Assembly (NCBI GenBank): GCA_036563665.1
Contig: DATCLY010000058.1
Location: 92,812 to 156,811 of the forward strand
Source: FEN-1219 sp036563665
Lineage (GTDB): Bacteria > Pseudomonadota > Gammaproteobacteria > Steroidobacterales > Rariloculaceae
DNA length: 64,000 bases
Reading direction: 5' to 3'
The position numbers were made by a program, and so were the translations under genes. A model generated the notes under the pieces. The model made no database searches. It worked only from the letters and a program-made list of their open reading frames with translations, and was not told the DNA's origin. Below, piece by piece: positions 35,116 to 44,258 of the stretch. Within the stretch, counting starts at the first letter, position 1; the number at the start of each line of letters is the position of its first letter.

Positions 35116-35242
35116 GAGGAAGCCGGAGGGCAGGCGACATCGAGGCCGCAAGGCGCATAATATCGAGCGCGGGCCTTCAACGGGGGCGCACGCCGCAGCG
35201 AGGTCGCGCTAGAGCCCAATCACAATCTCGCAGGAGCCGGTC

Positions 35243-36352
35243 ATGAAGTCCAGAGCCGCCGTCGCTTGGGAAGCAGGAAAGCCGCTGTCGATCGAAGAGG
35301 TGGACGTGCAGGGGCCGAAGGCGGGAGAGGTCCTGATACGCGTCGTGGCCACGGGCGTGTGCCACACGGACGCTTACACGCTCTCCGGCAAGGATCCCGA
35401 GGGCGCGTTCCCCGCGATCTTGGGCCACGAGGGAGGCGCCATCGTCGAGGAGGTGGGGCCGGGCGTCACGAGCGTCAAAGTCGGCGACCACGTGATTCCG
35501 CTCTACACGCCGGAATGCGGCGAGTGCAAGTTCTGCAAGTCCGGCAAGACCAACCTCTGCCAGAAGATCCGCGTCACTCAGGGTAAGGGCCTGATGCCGG
35601 ACGGCACGAGCCGCTTCTCGAAGAACGGCAAGCAGATCCTGCACTTCATGGGCACGTCCACGTTCTCCGAGTACACGGTGCTGCCGGAGATCGCCGTGGC
35701 GAAGATCAGCAAGGAAGCGCCGCTCGAGAAGGTGTGCCTCCTCGGCTGCGGCATCACCACAGGGATAGGCGCCGTGCTGAACACGGCCAAGGTCCAACCG
35801 GGCTCGACGGTGGCCGTGTTCGGGCTGGGCGGCGTGGGCCTCTCGGTCATCCAGGGAGCCGTCATGGCCAAGGCGAGCCGCATCATCGCGATCGACATCA
35901 ACCCGGCCAAGGAGCAGATCGCGCGCCAGCTCGGCGCCACCGACTTCGTGAACCCGAAGGATTACGACCGGCCGATCCAGGAAGTGATCGTCGACATGAC
36001 GGACGGCGGTGTCGATTACTCGTTCGAGGCGGTGGGCAACGTGAAGCTCATGCGCGCCGCGCTCGAGTGCTGCCACAAGGGGTGGGGCGAGTCCACGATC
36101 ATCGGCGTGGCGGCGGCAGGCGAGGAGATCTGCACGCGGCCGTTCCAGCTCGTGACGGGCCGCGTGTGGCGCGGCAGCGCGTTCGGCGGCGTGAAGGGCC
36201 GCAGCCAGCTGCCCGGCATGGTGCAGCAGTACATGGACGGCCAGATCAAGATCGACGAGCTCATCACCCACACGATGGGGCTCGAGGACATCAACAAGGC
36301 CTTCGACCTCATGCACGAGGGCGCGAGCATACGCACGGTCATCCGCTTCTAG
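35243..36352 (+). CDS. frmA: S-(hydroxymethyl)glutathione dehydrogenase / class III alcohol dehydrogenase
   Basis: Oxidises S-hydroxymethylglutathione (from formaldehyde and glutathione) to S-formylglutathione. A 369-residue zinc enzyme: catalytic Zn ligands C40, H62, E63 and the Cys in LLGCGITTG; structural Zn ligands C92, C95, C98 and C106 (PECGECKFCKSGKTNLC); Rossmann GLGGVG. No S-formylglutathione hydrolase is next to it. With the fds genes 5-10 kb away it would complete formaldehyde oxidation to CO2. GGAGCCGGTC precedes the ATG. Confidence 0.95.
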   Translation: MKSRAAVAWEAGKPLSIEEVDVQGPKAGEVLIRVVATGVCHTDAYTLSGKDPEGAFPAILGHEGGAIVEEVGPGVTSVKVGDHVIPLYTPECGECKFCKSGKTNLCQKIRVTQGKGLMPDGTSRFSKNGKQILHFMGTSTFSEYTVLPEIAVAKISKEAPLEKVCLLGCGITTGIGAVLNTAKVQPGSTVAVFGLGGVGLSVIQGAVMAKASRIIAIDINPAKEQIARQLGATDFVNPKDYDRPIQEVIVDMTDGGVDYSFEAVGNVKLMRAALECCHKGWGESTIIGVAAAGEEICTRPFQLVTGRVWRGSAFGGVKGRSQLPGMVQQYMDGQIKIDELITHTMGLEDINKAFDLMHEGASIRTVIRF

Positions 36353-36397
36353 CCGCGCGGCGCCTCTCGCGAAAGGGGTGGTCGCGCCCTCACCGTC

Positions 36398-36847
36398 GTG
36401 CCTGACCCGCAGCGCCGCGGCTGGCAGCCCTCCCGGGGCGTCGCCGCGGCGGCGCTCGCGGGGCTGATGGCGGCCGTGCCGCCGGCGCGCGGCCAGGAGG
36501 CCGGGCCCGCGCCGCCCGCGGCCTGCCCGGCCGAGGCGCCCTGCCCGGTGCCGGTGCCCGTCTACATCGGCTCGCGCGTGTACAACGCCCACTGCGCTTC
36601 CTGCCATGCCGAGGACGCCGTCGGCAGCTCGTTCGCGCCCGACCTCACGCGGCGCATCGCGCAGATGGACGAGCGGGAGTTCGTGGACGCCCTGGACCGT
36701 GGTCACCTCGGGCCGCGGGACCCGACGCCGCCGCGCGGCGCGAACCCCGACGTCGCGCGCTACTACGCGGAGCTCTGGGCGTATCTCGAGGCGCGCGCGT
36801 CGGGCAGGCTCCCGCCGGGGGCCGTCACGCCCGTGCGGCCCCGCTGA
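36398..36847 (+). CDS. Small c-type cytochrome
   Basis: A 149-residue exported monohaem cytochrome. Signal peptide to about residue 32 (ALAGLMAAVPPARG), a Pro/Ala/Cys-rich linker with two extra cysteines (ACPAEAPCPVP), then the haem site CASCH (C66, C69, H70). Possible axial Met in RRIAQMDERE. GTG start 45 bp after frmA on the same strand, so co-transcription is possible. Partner enzyme unknown; no quinoprotein alcohol dehydrogenase is seen. Confidence 0.8.
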   Translation: MPDPQRRGWQPSRGVAAAALAGLMAAVPPARGQEAGPAPPAACPAEAPCPVPVPVYIGSRVYNAHCASCHAEDAVGSSFAPDLTRRIAQMDEREFVDALDRGHLGPRDPTPPRGANPDVARYYAELWAYLEARASGRLPPGAVTPVRPR

Positions 36848-36856
36848 TGCCGGCCG

Positions 36857-39109
36857 TCAGAAACGGACCTTCACGCCGAGCCACCCGGCCCGGGGCGCGC
36901 CGGGGCCGAAGAAGCGCGGGTCCTCGAAGTCGTCGCCGAGCACCTCGTCGGCCTCGCCGAACAGGCCAAACGTCTCGTACTCCGCGTCGAGCACGTTGTC
37001 GATCAGCGCGAAGAGCTGCACGCGGTCGTTGAGGCGATATTCGCCGCGCACGTTGAGCACGGCGTAGCCGTCGATCTCCTCGATGTCGTTGCCTTCGTCG
37101 CCGCGCAGGTGGCGCGAGGAGCTCGCGACGACCTCGCCGCCCACCGAGAGCTTCGGCGTCGCGTCGTAGCGCACGCCGCCCTTGAACACGTGCCGCGGGA
37201 TGAGCGGCAGGCGGTCGCCGGGCTGCACGAAGATCTCGCCATCCACGGCGGCCGGGTTGTTCGGGCTCGCCACCGCGAAGGCCTCCTCGAAGGTGGCGTC
37301 GAGGAACGTATAGCTCGCGAACCACGACCAGCGCTCGGCGCTCGCGGCGACGTCGAGCTCGACGCCTTGCCGCCGCGTGGTGCCCACGTTGTCGAAGTAG
37401 CCTTCGTTCGTGAGGGCGCCGGCGCTGATGAACAGGATGTCGCCCTCGTTGCGGGCCCGGAACACGCCCGCGTGCCAGGTGCCGTCGCGTCCGCTCGCCC
37501 CGAAGCGCCCGCGCACGCCCACCTCGTAGGTGGACGCTACCACCTGCTCGAGCGGCGGGTCGGCGACGAAGGCGTTCGGCAGGCGGCACGGGTCGTCCTC
37601 GTCGGCGCAGGTGAGCTCGACGGGGGAGGGCGCCCGGTTCGATTCGGAGTAGCTCGCGTAGACATCGACGCTTGGCGCGAGCCGGAACGTGACGCCGACG
37701 GCCGGGTTGAAGGAATCGAACTCGTGATCGCCGTCGAGCTCCGTGCCGCGCAGGTCGCGCAACGTCACGTCGGTGCGGTTGTAGCGGGCGGACAGCGTCA
37801 GCGCGACGGCATCGCCGAACGAGATGGTGTCGGAGAGAAACACGCTCGTGTTCGACGTGCGCGCGTCGAGCCCGGTCAAGGACTCGCCGACGAGCACGCC
37901 GCCCGGCACGGCGAGCCGCGTGGCGTCGAGCGTGCCGAGCTCGGTGCTCGCCGCGAACGCGATGTCGCTCGAGTCGTGCCCGAAGCCGACCAGCAGCCGG
38001 TGCGGCCCGGAGCCGCCCCATTCGGCTTGCAGCGCGAGCCCCGCGCCGTCCTGCTCGGTGCGCGTGCGGTTGACCGTGCCGCCCTCGAGCTCCTCGAGCG
38101 CCAGCACGGGGTTGCCGAGCGGATCGAGGACGATCTCCTCCTCGTCGTCTTCCTCTTCGCAGATGAACGCGGGGTCGTCCTCGCAGGCCTCATAATCCGA
38201 ATCGTCGCCGTTGTAGGTGTCGATGTCGCTCGAGCGGTAGTAGACGTTGCCGGTCAGCGCCCATTGCCCCACGGCGCGACTGCCGCGCAGCGTGACGAGC
38301 ATGAGATCGTTCTGCGTCTGGTCCGGGCGCGTGAAGATCGCCTCGCGGTCGAGCTCGAGGAGCTCCACGGGCGCGGCGCCGTTGCCGATCAGGTCGGTGT
38401 CGGCGTAGGTGAGGCTCGCGTCGAACGCGGTCCGCCCCGCCTCCCAGCCGAGCCTGGCGAAGACCCGGGCCGCTTCGGTGGGCGAGAAATCGCGCCAGCC
38501 GTCCTCGTCGAGCCAGTCGCCCGCCACGAACCAGTGGAGCGACTCGCCGGCCGAGCCGCCCGCTTCGGCCTGCGCCTGGCGCCGGCCGAACGAGCCGGCC
38601 GAGAGCTCGAGGCCGGCGCCGGGATGCGTGCGGCCGCTCTTCGTCTCGAGGCTCAAGGCGCCGCCCAGTGCGTTCAGCCCGAACAGCGGGTTCGACCCGG
38701 ACTGCAGTGCGATGGAGGCGATGGCCGACTCGGGGATCAGCGCCCAGCTCACGGTGTCGCCGAACGGCTCGTTGATGCGCACGCCGTCCTGGTACACGGC
38801 AAGGCCCTGCGGCAGGCCGAGCAGCGGCGAGCCCACGAAGCCGCGGTACTGCACGTCGGGCTGCAGCGGGTTGCTCTGGGCGTGGTTCACGAACACGCTG
38901 CCGACCGTCCGGTCCATGAAGTCGGCGAGGTCGAGGGCGCCTTGCCGCTCGATGTCCTCGGCCGTGGCGCGCCGCACGTTGGCCGCCACCTTGTCGGCGT
39001 CGAGGTCGCCGCCGAGCGGCGTGGTGCCGATCACGTCCACGGTGTCCACGGACTGGCCATGGGCACCGGCGGCGGCGAGGACGAAAGCGAGCGGCCAACG
39101 CTGACGCAT
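36857..39109 (-). CDS. TonB-dependent outer-membrane receptor with acidic, cysteine-bounded loop
   Basis: A 750-residue receptor: signal peptide to about 18 (LAAAGAHG), TonB box region VDTVDVIGTTPLGG, plug domain with VQYRGFVGSPLLG and DTVSWALIPESAIAS, then a 22-strand-type barrel ending in the terminal Phe (LGVKVRF). An outward loop carries two cysteines, C309 and C317, in a very acidic run (EACEDDPAFICEEEDDEEE), which could bind a metal ion. ATG at 39109 has GGAGG seven bases upstream. Its ligand cannot be told from sequence. Divergent from the histidine kinase gene; convergent with the cytochrome gene. Confidence 0.9.
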   Translation of the reverse strand: MRQRWPLAFVLAAAGAHGQSVDTVDVIGTTPLGGDLDADKVAANVRRATAEDIERQGALDLADFMDRTVGSVFVNHAQSNPLQPDVQYRGFVGSPLLGLPQGLAVYQDGVRINEPFGDTVSWALIPESAIASIALQSGSNPLFGLNALGGALSLETKSGRTHPGAGLELSAGSFGRRQAQAEAGGSAGESLHWFVAGDWLDEDGWRDFSPTEAARVFARLGWEAGRTAFDASLTYADTDLIGNGAAPVELLELDREAIFTRPDQTQNDLMLVTLRGSRAVGQWALTGNVYYRSSDIDTYNGDDSDYEACEDDPAFICEEEDDEEEIVLDPLGNPVLALEELEGGTVNRTRTEQDGAGLALQAEWGGSGPHRLLVGFGHDSSDIAFAASTELGTLDATRLAVPGGVLVGESLTGLDARTSNTSVFLSDTISFGDAVALTLSARYNRTDVTLRDLRGTELDGDHEFDSFNPAVGVTFRLAPSVDVYASYSESNRAPSPVELTCADEDDPCRLPNAFVADPPLEQVVASTYEVGVRGRFGASGRDGTWHAGVFRARNEGDILFISAGALTNEGYFDNVGTTRRQGVELDVAASAERWSWFASYTFLDATFEEAFAVASPNNPAAVDGEIFVQPGDRLPLIPRHVFKGGVRYDATPKLSVGGEVVASSSRHLRGDEGNDIEEIDGYAVLNVRGEYRLNDRVQLFALIDNVLDAEYETFGLFGEADEVLGDDFEDPRFFGPGAPRAGWLGVKVRF

Positions 39110-39229
39110 GCGAGCCTCCACGGATGAGGGACCGCCGATTGTAGGCGGCCGTTCGCGCCGGCCGACAGGGAAGAATTCCCGGCGCCGGCCCGCGCCCGCG
39201 CGGACTATGCTTACGCCGTCGCCTCCGCA

Positions 39230-40615
39230 ATGAGCGTCGATGCGAGACGAGACGTACAAGCGAGCGGGCCGGATGCCGGGCGGCCTCCTTCCATGAGCCT
39301 CCGCGCCCGGCTGAACCTGCTGCTGACGGCGATGTTCCTGCTCGTCCTGGGCCTCGGCACCGTGCTCGTCATCTACAACGCCAAGCGCGCGGTGGAGGCC
39401 GAGACGCAGTCGACGGCGCGGCTCGCGCTGCAGCTCATCGAGGTGGCGCTGGCCGGCGCGCCGGCGGAGGCGCCGCCCGACCGGCTGCTCGGGCGCCTGG
39501 GCGAGCTCGAGGGCGCGCGCCACCTGCGCGTGGCGCTGGTCGAGGGCGGGCGCGAGGTGCCGCTCGGCGCGGGTTCGCCGGGCGAACGCGTCGCCGATGC
39601 GCCCGCGTGGTTCGTGCGGCTGGTCGCGCCCGCGCCGGCGGAGTTCCGCCGCCCGCTCCCTGCCGGCGTGCGCGAGGCCGAGATCGTCGTGCGGGCGGAC
39701 CCGGCGGACGAGATCGAGGAGTCGTGGCACGACGCTCGCATCGTGCTCGGCCTCGTGCTCGCGTTCTCGATGATCGCCAACGGGCTGCTGTACGTCACCA
39801 TCGGCCGGTGGCTCAAGCCGGTGCGGCGCATCGTCGAGGGCCTCGAGGGCATCGAGAAGGGCGACTATCGGGCGCGCCTGCCGGCGTTCCCGCTGCCGGA
39901 GCTCGCGCACATCGCCGCGAAGTTCAATCGCATGGCGGAGGTGCTGGAGCTGAGCCGCGAGCAGAACCGGACGCTGACCGGCCAGGCGCTCGCCATCCGC
40001 GAGGCCGAGCGGCGGCTGCTCGCGCACGAGCTGCACGACGAGCTCGGCCAGTCGATCAGCGCGATCCGGGCCGTGGCGGCCTCGATCGAGCAGTCCGACG
40101 CCAAGGCCGCGGCCGGCACGATCGCCGGCATCGCGAGCGGCATGCAGGAGGTCGTGCGCGGCATCACCCGGCGGCTGCGGCCGGTGCTGCTCGACGAGTT
40201 CGGCCTCGTCGCGGCCCTGCAGGACCTCGTGGACGGCTGGAACGAGCGCCACCCCGAGTCGTTCTGCCGCCTGAGCGCGCGGGGCCGCCTGGACGAGCTC
40301 GGCTCCGAGATGGGCATTCACGTGTATCGCATCGTCCAGGAGTGCCTCACCAACGCGAGCAAGCACGCCGGCGCGACGGCCGTGAGGGTGGACGTGCACC
40401 GCACCGAGGAGGACGGCGACGCGGTGGCGATCGCGGTGCGGGACGACGGCGTGGGCTTCGACGTGCGGACGAAGGGGCAGGGGCTCGGCCTCCTCGGCAT
40501 CCGCGAGCGCGTGGAATCGCTCGGCGGGCACGTGACCATCGAGAGCGCGCCGGGGCAGGGGGTGGCCGTGGCCGCCCGCATCCCCTTGAGTCCCGTCGCG
40601 GAGGCCCGGGCGTGA
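39230..40615 (+). CDS. Sensor histidine kinase (HisKA_3, NarL-type partner)
   Basis: A 461-residue membrane kinase. Two transmembrane segments (about residues 30-48 and 168-190) flank a periplasmic domain of about 120 residues. Then a HAMP domain, the dimerisation/phosphoacceptor helix LAHELHDELGQSISAIRA with His269, and a HATPase with NASKHAGA, DDGVGFD and GLGLLGIRERV. ATG at 39230, or 39293 where the first helix begins. GTGA overlap with the response regulator. Divergent from the TonB receptor gene, which it may control. Confidence 0.92.
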   Translation: MSVDARRDVQASGPDAGRPPSMSLRARLNLLLTAMFLLVLGLGTVLVIYNAKRAVEAETQSTARLALQLIEVALAGAPAEAPPDRLLGRLGELEGARHLRVALVEGGREVPLGAGSPGERVADAPAWFVRLVAPAPAEFRRPLPAGVREAEIVVRADPADEIEESWHDARIVLGLVLAFSMIANGLLYVTIGRWLKPVRRIVEGLEGIEKGDYRARLPAFPLPELAHIAAKFNRMAEVLELSREQNRTLTGQALAIREAERRLLAHELHDELGQSISAIRAVAASIEQSDAKAAAGTIAGIASGMQEVVRGITRRLRPVLLDEFGLVAALQDLVDGWNERHPESFCRLSARGRLDELGSEMGIHVYRIVQECLTNASKHAGATAVRVDVHRTEEDGDAVAIAVRDDGVGFDVRTKGQGLGLLGIRERVESLGGHVTIESAPGQGVAVAARIPLSPVAEARA

Positions 40616-41256
40616 CGGGGCCACGCGTGCGCGTGCTGCTCGTGGACGACCACGCCGTCGTGCGGGCCGGCTACCGGCTACTGCTCCGGCAGGCACCGGA
40701 GATCGAGGTGGTGGCCGAGGCCGGCACCGGCGAGCAGGCCTGCAGCGCCTTCGTGGCGCACCGGCCGGACGTCGTGGTGATGGACCTGTCGCTGCCGGGC
40801 ATCAGCGGGCTCGAGGCGTTACGGCGCATCCTGGCCCGCGATCCGGCCGCCCGCGTGCTCGTCTTCAGCATGCACGAGGACGCGCTGTTCGTGGAGCGGG
40901 CGCTCGCCGCCGGCGCGCGCGGCTACATCGCCAAGAGCAGCGCCCCCACGGTGCTCGTGGACGCCGTGAAGCGCGTGGCGGGGGGCGAGATGCACGTCGA
41001 TCCCGGGCTCGCGCCGCGGCTGCAGGCCCATCGCGCGCGCGGGGCGGACACGCCGTTCGGGGCGCTGTCACGCCGCGAGTTCGAGATCTTCTGTCTGCTG
41101 GCGGAGGGCCTGAGCTCGACCGACATCGCCCGGCGGCTCGCCCTGAGCCCCAAGACCGTCGCCAATTACGCGAGCCAAATCAAGGACAAGCTCGGGGCTG
41201 GCACCACGGCGGAGCTCGCCCGGCTCGCCATCCGCCATGGGCTCGTCCCCCCGTGA
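40612..41256 (+). CDS. Response regulator, NarL/FixJ family
   Basis: A 214-residue partner of the preceding kinase. The receiver domain has DDH at 12-14, phosphoacceptor Asp58 in VVMDLSLPG, Ser/Lys in FSMHED and YIAKSS. The C-terminal GerE helix-turn-helix has SRREFEIFCLLAEGLSSTDI and LSPKTVANYASQIKDKLG. GTG start overlapping the kinase stop. Target genes unknown; the flanking iron/receptor genes are candidates. Confidence 0.93.
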   Translation: MTGPRVRVLLVDDHAVVRAGYRLLLRQAPEIEVVAEAGTGEQACSAFVAHRPDVVVMDLSLPGISGLEALRRILARDPAARVLVFSMHEDALFVERALAAGARGYIAKSSAPTVLVDAVKRVAGGEMHVDPGLAPRLQAHRARGADTPFGALSRREFEIFCLLAEGLSSTDIARRLALSPKTVANYASQIKDKLGAGTTAELARLAIRHGLVPP

Positions 41257-41294
41257 GGGAGTGTCTCGTACGACGATGCGAACGGCTCTCAATT

Positions 41295-41313
41295 GACAAC
41301 GATTATCGTTTCG
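41295..41313 (+). promoter_or_regulatory. Fur-box-like palindrome upstream of bfd
   Basis: The 13-bp palindrome AACGATTATCGTT (41298-41310) sits in a 19-bp window that matches the classic Fur box at about 13 of 19 positions. A perfect -35 hexamer TTGACA (41293-41298) abuts it, and GATGCT 17 bp further could be a weak -10; transcription would then start at about the bfd ATG. Iron-loaded Fur bound here would block the promoter, which fits bfd, a gene induced when iron is scarce. Confidence 0.65.
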
Positions 41314-41328
41314 GCGATGCTTGGCCGC

Positions 41329-41523
41329 ATGTACGTATGCCTCTGCAACGGCCATCGCGACAGCGATATCCGCCAGGCCGCCGCCAGCGGCCTGACCTCG
41401 GCCCGGGCCATCTACCGCCATCTGGGGAAGCCGCCGCGCTGCGGACGCTGCCTGGAGTTCGCCGACAAGCTCGTGGCCGAGGTCCACGGCCGGGGCGCGG
41501 CGGCGGAACGCAAGACCGCCTGA
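41329..41523 (+). CDS. bfd: Bacterioferritin-associated ferredoxin
   Basis: A 64-residue [2Fe-2S] protein that reduces bacterioferritin to release stored iron. Starts MYVCLCNGHRDSDIR and carries the CxC...CxxC pattern of Bfd (CLC near the start, CGRC at the end of the fold) about 33 residues apart. I start at the ATG at 41329; a TTG at 41293 would fall inside the promoter. Convergent with bacterioferritin, 141 bp between stops. Confidence 0.92.
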   Translation: MYVCLCNGHRDSDIRQAAASGLTSARAIYRHLGKPPRCGRCLEFADKLVAEVHGRGAAAERKTA

Positions 41524-41664
41524 AATCCTCCTCCCGCGCGTTACCCCGACCAGCGCGTGACGAGCGCATGACGTGACTTTGCACGGGCAACGCGCCTGCG
41601 TCGCCATTCGAAGGGTCCGCTGCAACTGCTCGTGGGACGGCGCCGCTATAGCCGCCCGGCGTAC

Positions 41665-42141
41665 CTAGTCCGCCGAGGAGCTCTGCAGCTGCACGTAGTT
41701 CTCGAGGCCCATCCGCTTCAGCAGATCGAACTGTGCCTCGAGCCAGTCGATGTGCTCTTCCTCGCCCTCGAGGATCTCCTCGAGCAGCCGCCGCGAGTTG
41801 AAGTCCGCTTCGCGCTCGCAGATCGCGATGCCTTCCTTCAGCACCGGCAGCGCCATGTGCTCTAGCTTGAGGTCGCACTCGAGGATCTCGCGCACGTCCT
41901 CGCCGATCAGCAGCTTGCCGAGGTCCTGCAGGTTCGGCAGGCCCTCGAGGAACAGGATGCGCTCCACGAGCTTGTCGGCGTGACGCATCTCCTCGATGGA
42001 TTCCTTGTACTCGTACTCGGCAAGCTTGGTCACGCCCCAGTTCTTGAGCATGCGGGAATGCAGCAGATATTGGTTGATCGCGATGAGCTCGTTGTACAGG
42101 ACTTTGTTGAGAGCCGTGACAACGGCCTGCGATCCTTTCAT
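41665..42141 (-). CDS. bfr: Bacterioferritin
   Basis: A 158-residue haem-containing ferritin. All canonical residues are in their usual numbers: ferroxidase centre E18, E51, H54, E94, E127 and H130, and the haem ligand Met52. Twenty-four subunits store iron as ferric mineral. It lies 26 bp downstream of the TonB receptor gene on the same strand, so uptake and storage may be co-transcribed, with bfd for release on the opposite strand. Confidence 0.97.
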   Translation of the reverse strand: MKGSQAVVTALNKVLYNELIAINQYLLHSRMLKNWGVTKLAEYEYKESIEEMRHADKLVERILFLEGLPNLQDLGKLLIGEDVREILECDLKLEHMALPVLKEGIAICEREADFNSRRLLEEILEGEEEHIDWLEAQFDLLKRMGLENYVQLQSSSAD

Positions 42142-42167
42142 GACTGCCTCGTGCGAATTGCCTGCGA

Positions 42168-44258
42168 TCAGAAGCGGTAGTTCAGAGTGACGCCGGCGTA
42201 GCCGTTGCGGCCGGGGCCGGGCTCGTAGAAACGGCCGCCGAACGCGTTCAGGCGCACGTTGGCCGTGTAGGTCTCGTCGAACAGGTTGTTCACGCCGATG
42301 AACGGCGACACCCGCAGATTGCCGATGTCGAAGTCGTAGCCGAACCGCACGCTAGCGAGCGTGTAGTCGTCCACCCGAACGGTGTTCGCGTTGTCCCCGA
42401 ACTGCTCGTCGATGTAGATCACGTCGCCGGCCGCGTACCACCCGCGCGGGTGGGAGTAGGAGAGCTCCGTGAAGAACACGTTCTCCGACGTGCCGGGAAT
42501 CACGTTGCCGGAGAACACGTTGCCGTCGGCGTCCACGAAGTTGGAGAACGTGAAGTCGGAGTACGTGTAGCTGACCGTGGCCTGGAGGTTGTCCGTGGGC
42601 CGCGAGACGAACGAGAACTCGAAGCCTTTGCGCTCCGACTCCGCGGCGTTCACGAAGTAGTTGCGGCCCAGGTTGCCCGGCACCTCGTAGGGGACGAGCT
42701 CGTCCTCCACGTCGATGCGAAACACCGTGAGCTCGTAGCGGTTGCGCTCGCCGGCCCGGCCGCGGATGCCCACCTCGAAGTTCTCCGCGAGCTGCGGCTC
42801 GAGGTCGGGGTTGAAGCCGCCGGTGAGGTCCGGCTTGTTGAGCTCCGTGGTGGTGGGGGTCTCGAACGCCGTGGAGTAGGTCGTGTACAGGCTCAGGTTG
42901 TCGGTCAGGTCCACGACGAGACCGACCATCGGGCTCGTGTCCTCGAACTCGATCGTGCCGGAATCGTCGAACCCGTCCGCGAGGAAACGGTCGGTGACAT
43001 CGAACTCCACCTGATCGAAGCGGAGCCCGAAGGAAAGCTCCACGTTGCGGCTGACCGAGAGCTCGTTCTGCAGGAAGATGCCGCGGCTCTTTACGCGCTC
43101 GTTCTGGTCGAACGTGAGCGGGCCGCGCGCGCCCTGCAGGTTGTCGTAACGGCGCCGGTCGTCGTCCTGATCGTCGTAATCGATGCCCACGATCAGCCGA
43201 TTGGGCCGATCGAGCCAGAAGCCGTCGTAGCTGTACTGGAAGCCGCCGCCCACGAACTGCCTGTCGAGGTCCACGATGCCGCCGGCGAGCGTGGGCAGCA
43301 GGTTGCCGAAGTCGCGCCAGGCATAGTAGTTGCGGGCGGTGATCTCGTGACGCTCGCCGAGCGGCATCGAGTACACGAAGCCCACGCGCGTCTGCTCGAG
43401 CGCCTCTCCCGCGTTGAACTGCACGTTCGCGGGCCAGGCCGCGGCCGGGTTCGCGGCCGCGAGCGCAGCCGTGATGCCGCCGGGATCGTCCGAGACCGGC
43501 TGGTCGGTGTAGTTGACGACGGCCAGCAGCTCGCGCTCCTGGCCGAGGTCGATATCGAACCGCCCCGTGATCTGCTCGTTCTCCGCGCGCGAGTGCTCAC
43601 GGAAGCCGTCGAACGTGGAATCGGACACGCTCACGAGGTAGCCAACGCGATCGGTCCCGCCACCCGCCTTGAGCTGCACCTTCTGGAAGTCGTACTTGCC
43701 GCCGGAGAGCCGCACCTCGGCGAACGGCTCTTCCGCGCCGCGCTCCGTGACGACGCTGATCACGCCGCCGGACGCGTTGCCGTAGAGCGATGAGCTCGGG
43801 CCGCGCAGCACCTCTATGTGGCTGGTCGTGCCGAGGTCGATGCTGTCTACCGACCCCTGGCCGTCCGGCAGCGTTTCCGGGATGCCGTCCACGAGCACCT
43901 TCACGCCGCGGATGCCGAACTGCGCGCGCGCGCCGAAGCCGCGCAGCGAGATGCGCAGGTCCTGCGCGAAGTTGTAGCGGTTCTGCATGAACAGGCCGGG
44001 GACGCGCGCGAGCGCCTCGTCCAGCGCGAGCTGCTGGCGCCCCGTCTGGATGTCGTCCACGGTGACCACGCTGGCGGCGGCCGGCACGTCCGAGAGGCTG
44101 CGCTCGAGCCGCGTGGCGGTGACGATGAGCTCGTCCACGTTGCTCGACGTGCCCGCGCGCGCGGGGCCGGCGCCGGACGGCTGCGCCGCGGCAGGCCACG
44201 CCGCGAGGGTCGCCAACGCGAGGGTCGTGAGGCGAGCGGTTGCGGTGATGTCGGCCAT
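42168..44258 (-). CDS. TonB-dependent receptor, probable iron/siderophore uptake
   Basis: A 696-residue outer-membrane receptor. Signal peptide to about residue 25 (WPAAAQ), TonB box DELIVTATR, plug with RISLRGFGARAQFGIRGVK and the IEVLRGPSSSLYGNASGG segment, barrel with terminal Phe (GVTLNYRF). Resembles FecA/siderophore-type receptors. Upstream of bfr on the same strand, which favours an iron substrate. No Fur box was found in the 150 bp before it, so iron control is not shown for this gene. Confidence 0.9.
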   Translation of the reverse strand: MADITATARLTTLALATLAAWPAAAQPSGAGPARAGTSSNVDELIVTATRLERSLSDVPAAASVVTVDDIQTGRQQLALDEALARVPGLFMQNRYNFAQDLRISLRGFGARAQFGIRGVKVLVDGIPETLPDGQGSVDSIDLGTTSHIEVLRGPSSSLYGNASGGVISVVTERGAEEPFAEVRLSGGKYDFQKVQLKAGGGTDRVGYLVSVSDSTFDGFREHSRAENEQITGRFDIDLGQERELLAVVNYTDQPVSDDPGGITAALAAANPAAAWPANVQFNAGEALEQTRVGFVYSMPLGERHEITARNYYAWRDFGNLLPTLAGGIVDLDRQFVGGGFQYSYDGFWLDRPNRLIVGIDYDDQDDDRRRYDNLQGARGPLTFDQNERVKSRGIFLQNELSVSRNVELSFGLRFDQVEFDVTDRFLADGFDDSGTIEFEDTSPMVGLVVDLTDNLSLYTTYSTAFETPTTTELNKPDLTGGFNPDLEPQLAENFEVGIRGRAGERNRYELTVFRIDVEDELVPYEVPGNLGRNYFVNAAESERKGFEFSFVSRPTDNLQATVSYTYSDFTFSNFVDADGNVFSGNVIPGTSENVFFTELSYSHPRGWYAAGDVIYIDEQFGDNANTVRVDDYTLASVRFGYDFDIGNLRVSPFIGVNNLFDETYTANVRLNAFGGRFYEPGPGRNGYAGVTLNYRF

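Noticed and set aside
36857..39109. Lanthanide receptor for a XoxF system
   Set aside because: The acidic loop alone is not diagnostic and no xoxF, pqq or lanmodulin gene lies in the window.
39110..40696. Extension of the minus-strand TonB receptor frame across the histidine kinase gene
   Set aside because: It is an antisense shadow with Arg/His/Pro-rich composition; the receptor signal peptide starts at 39109.
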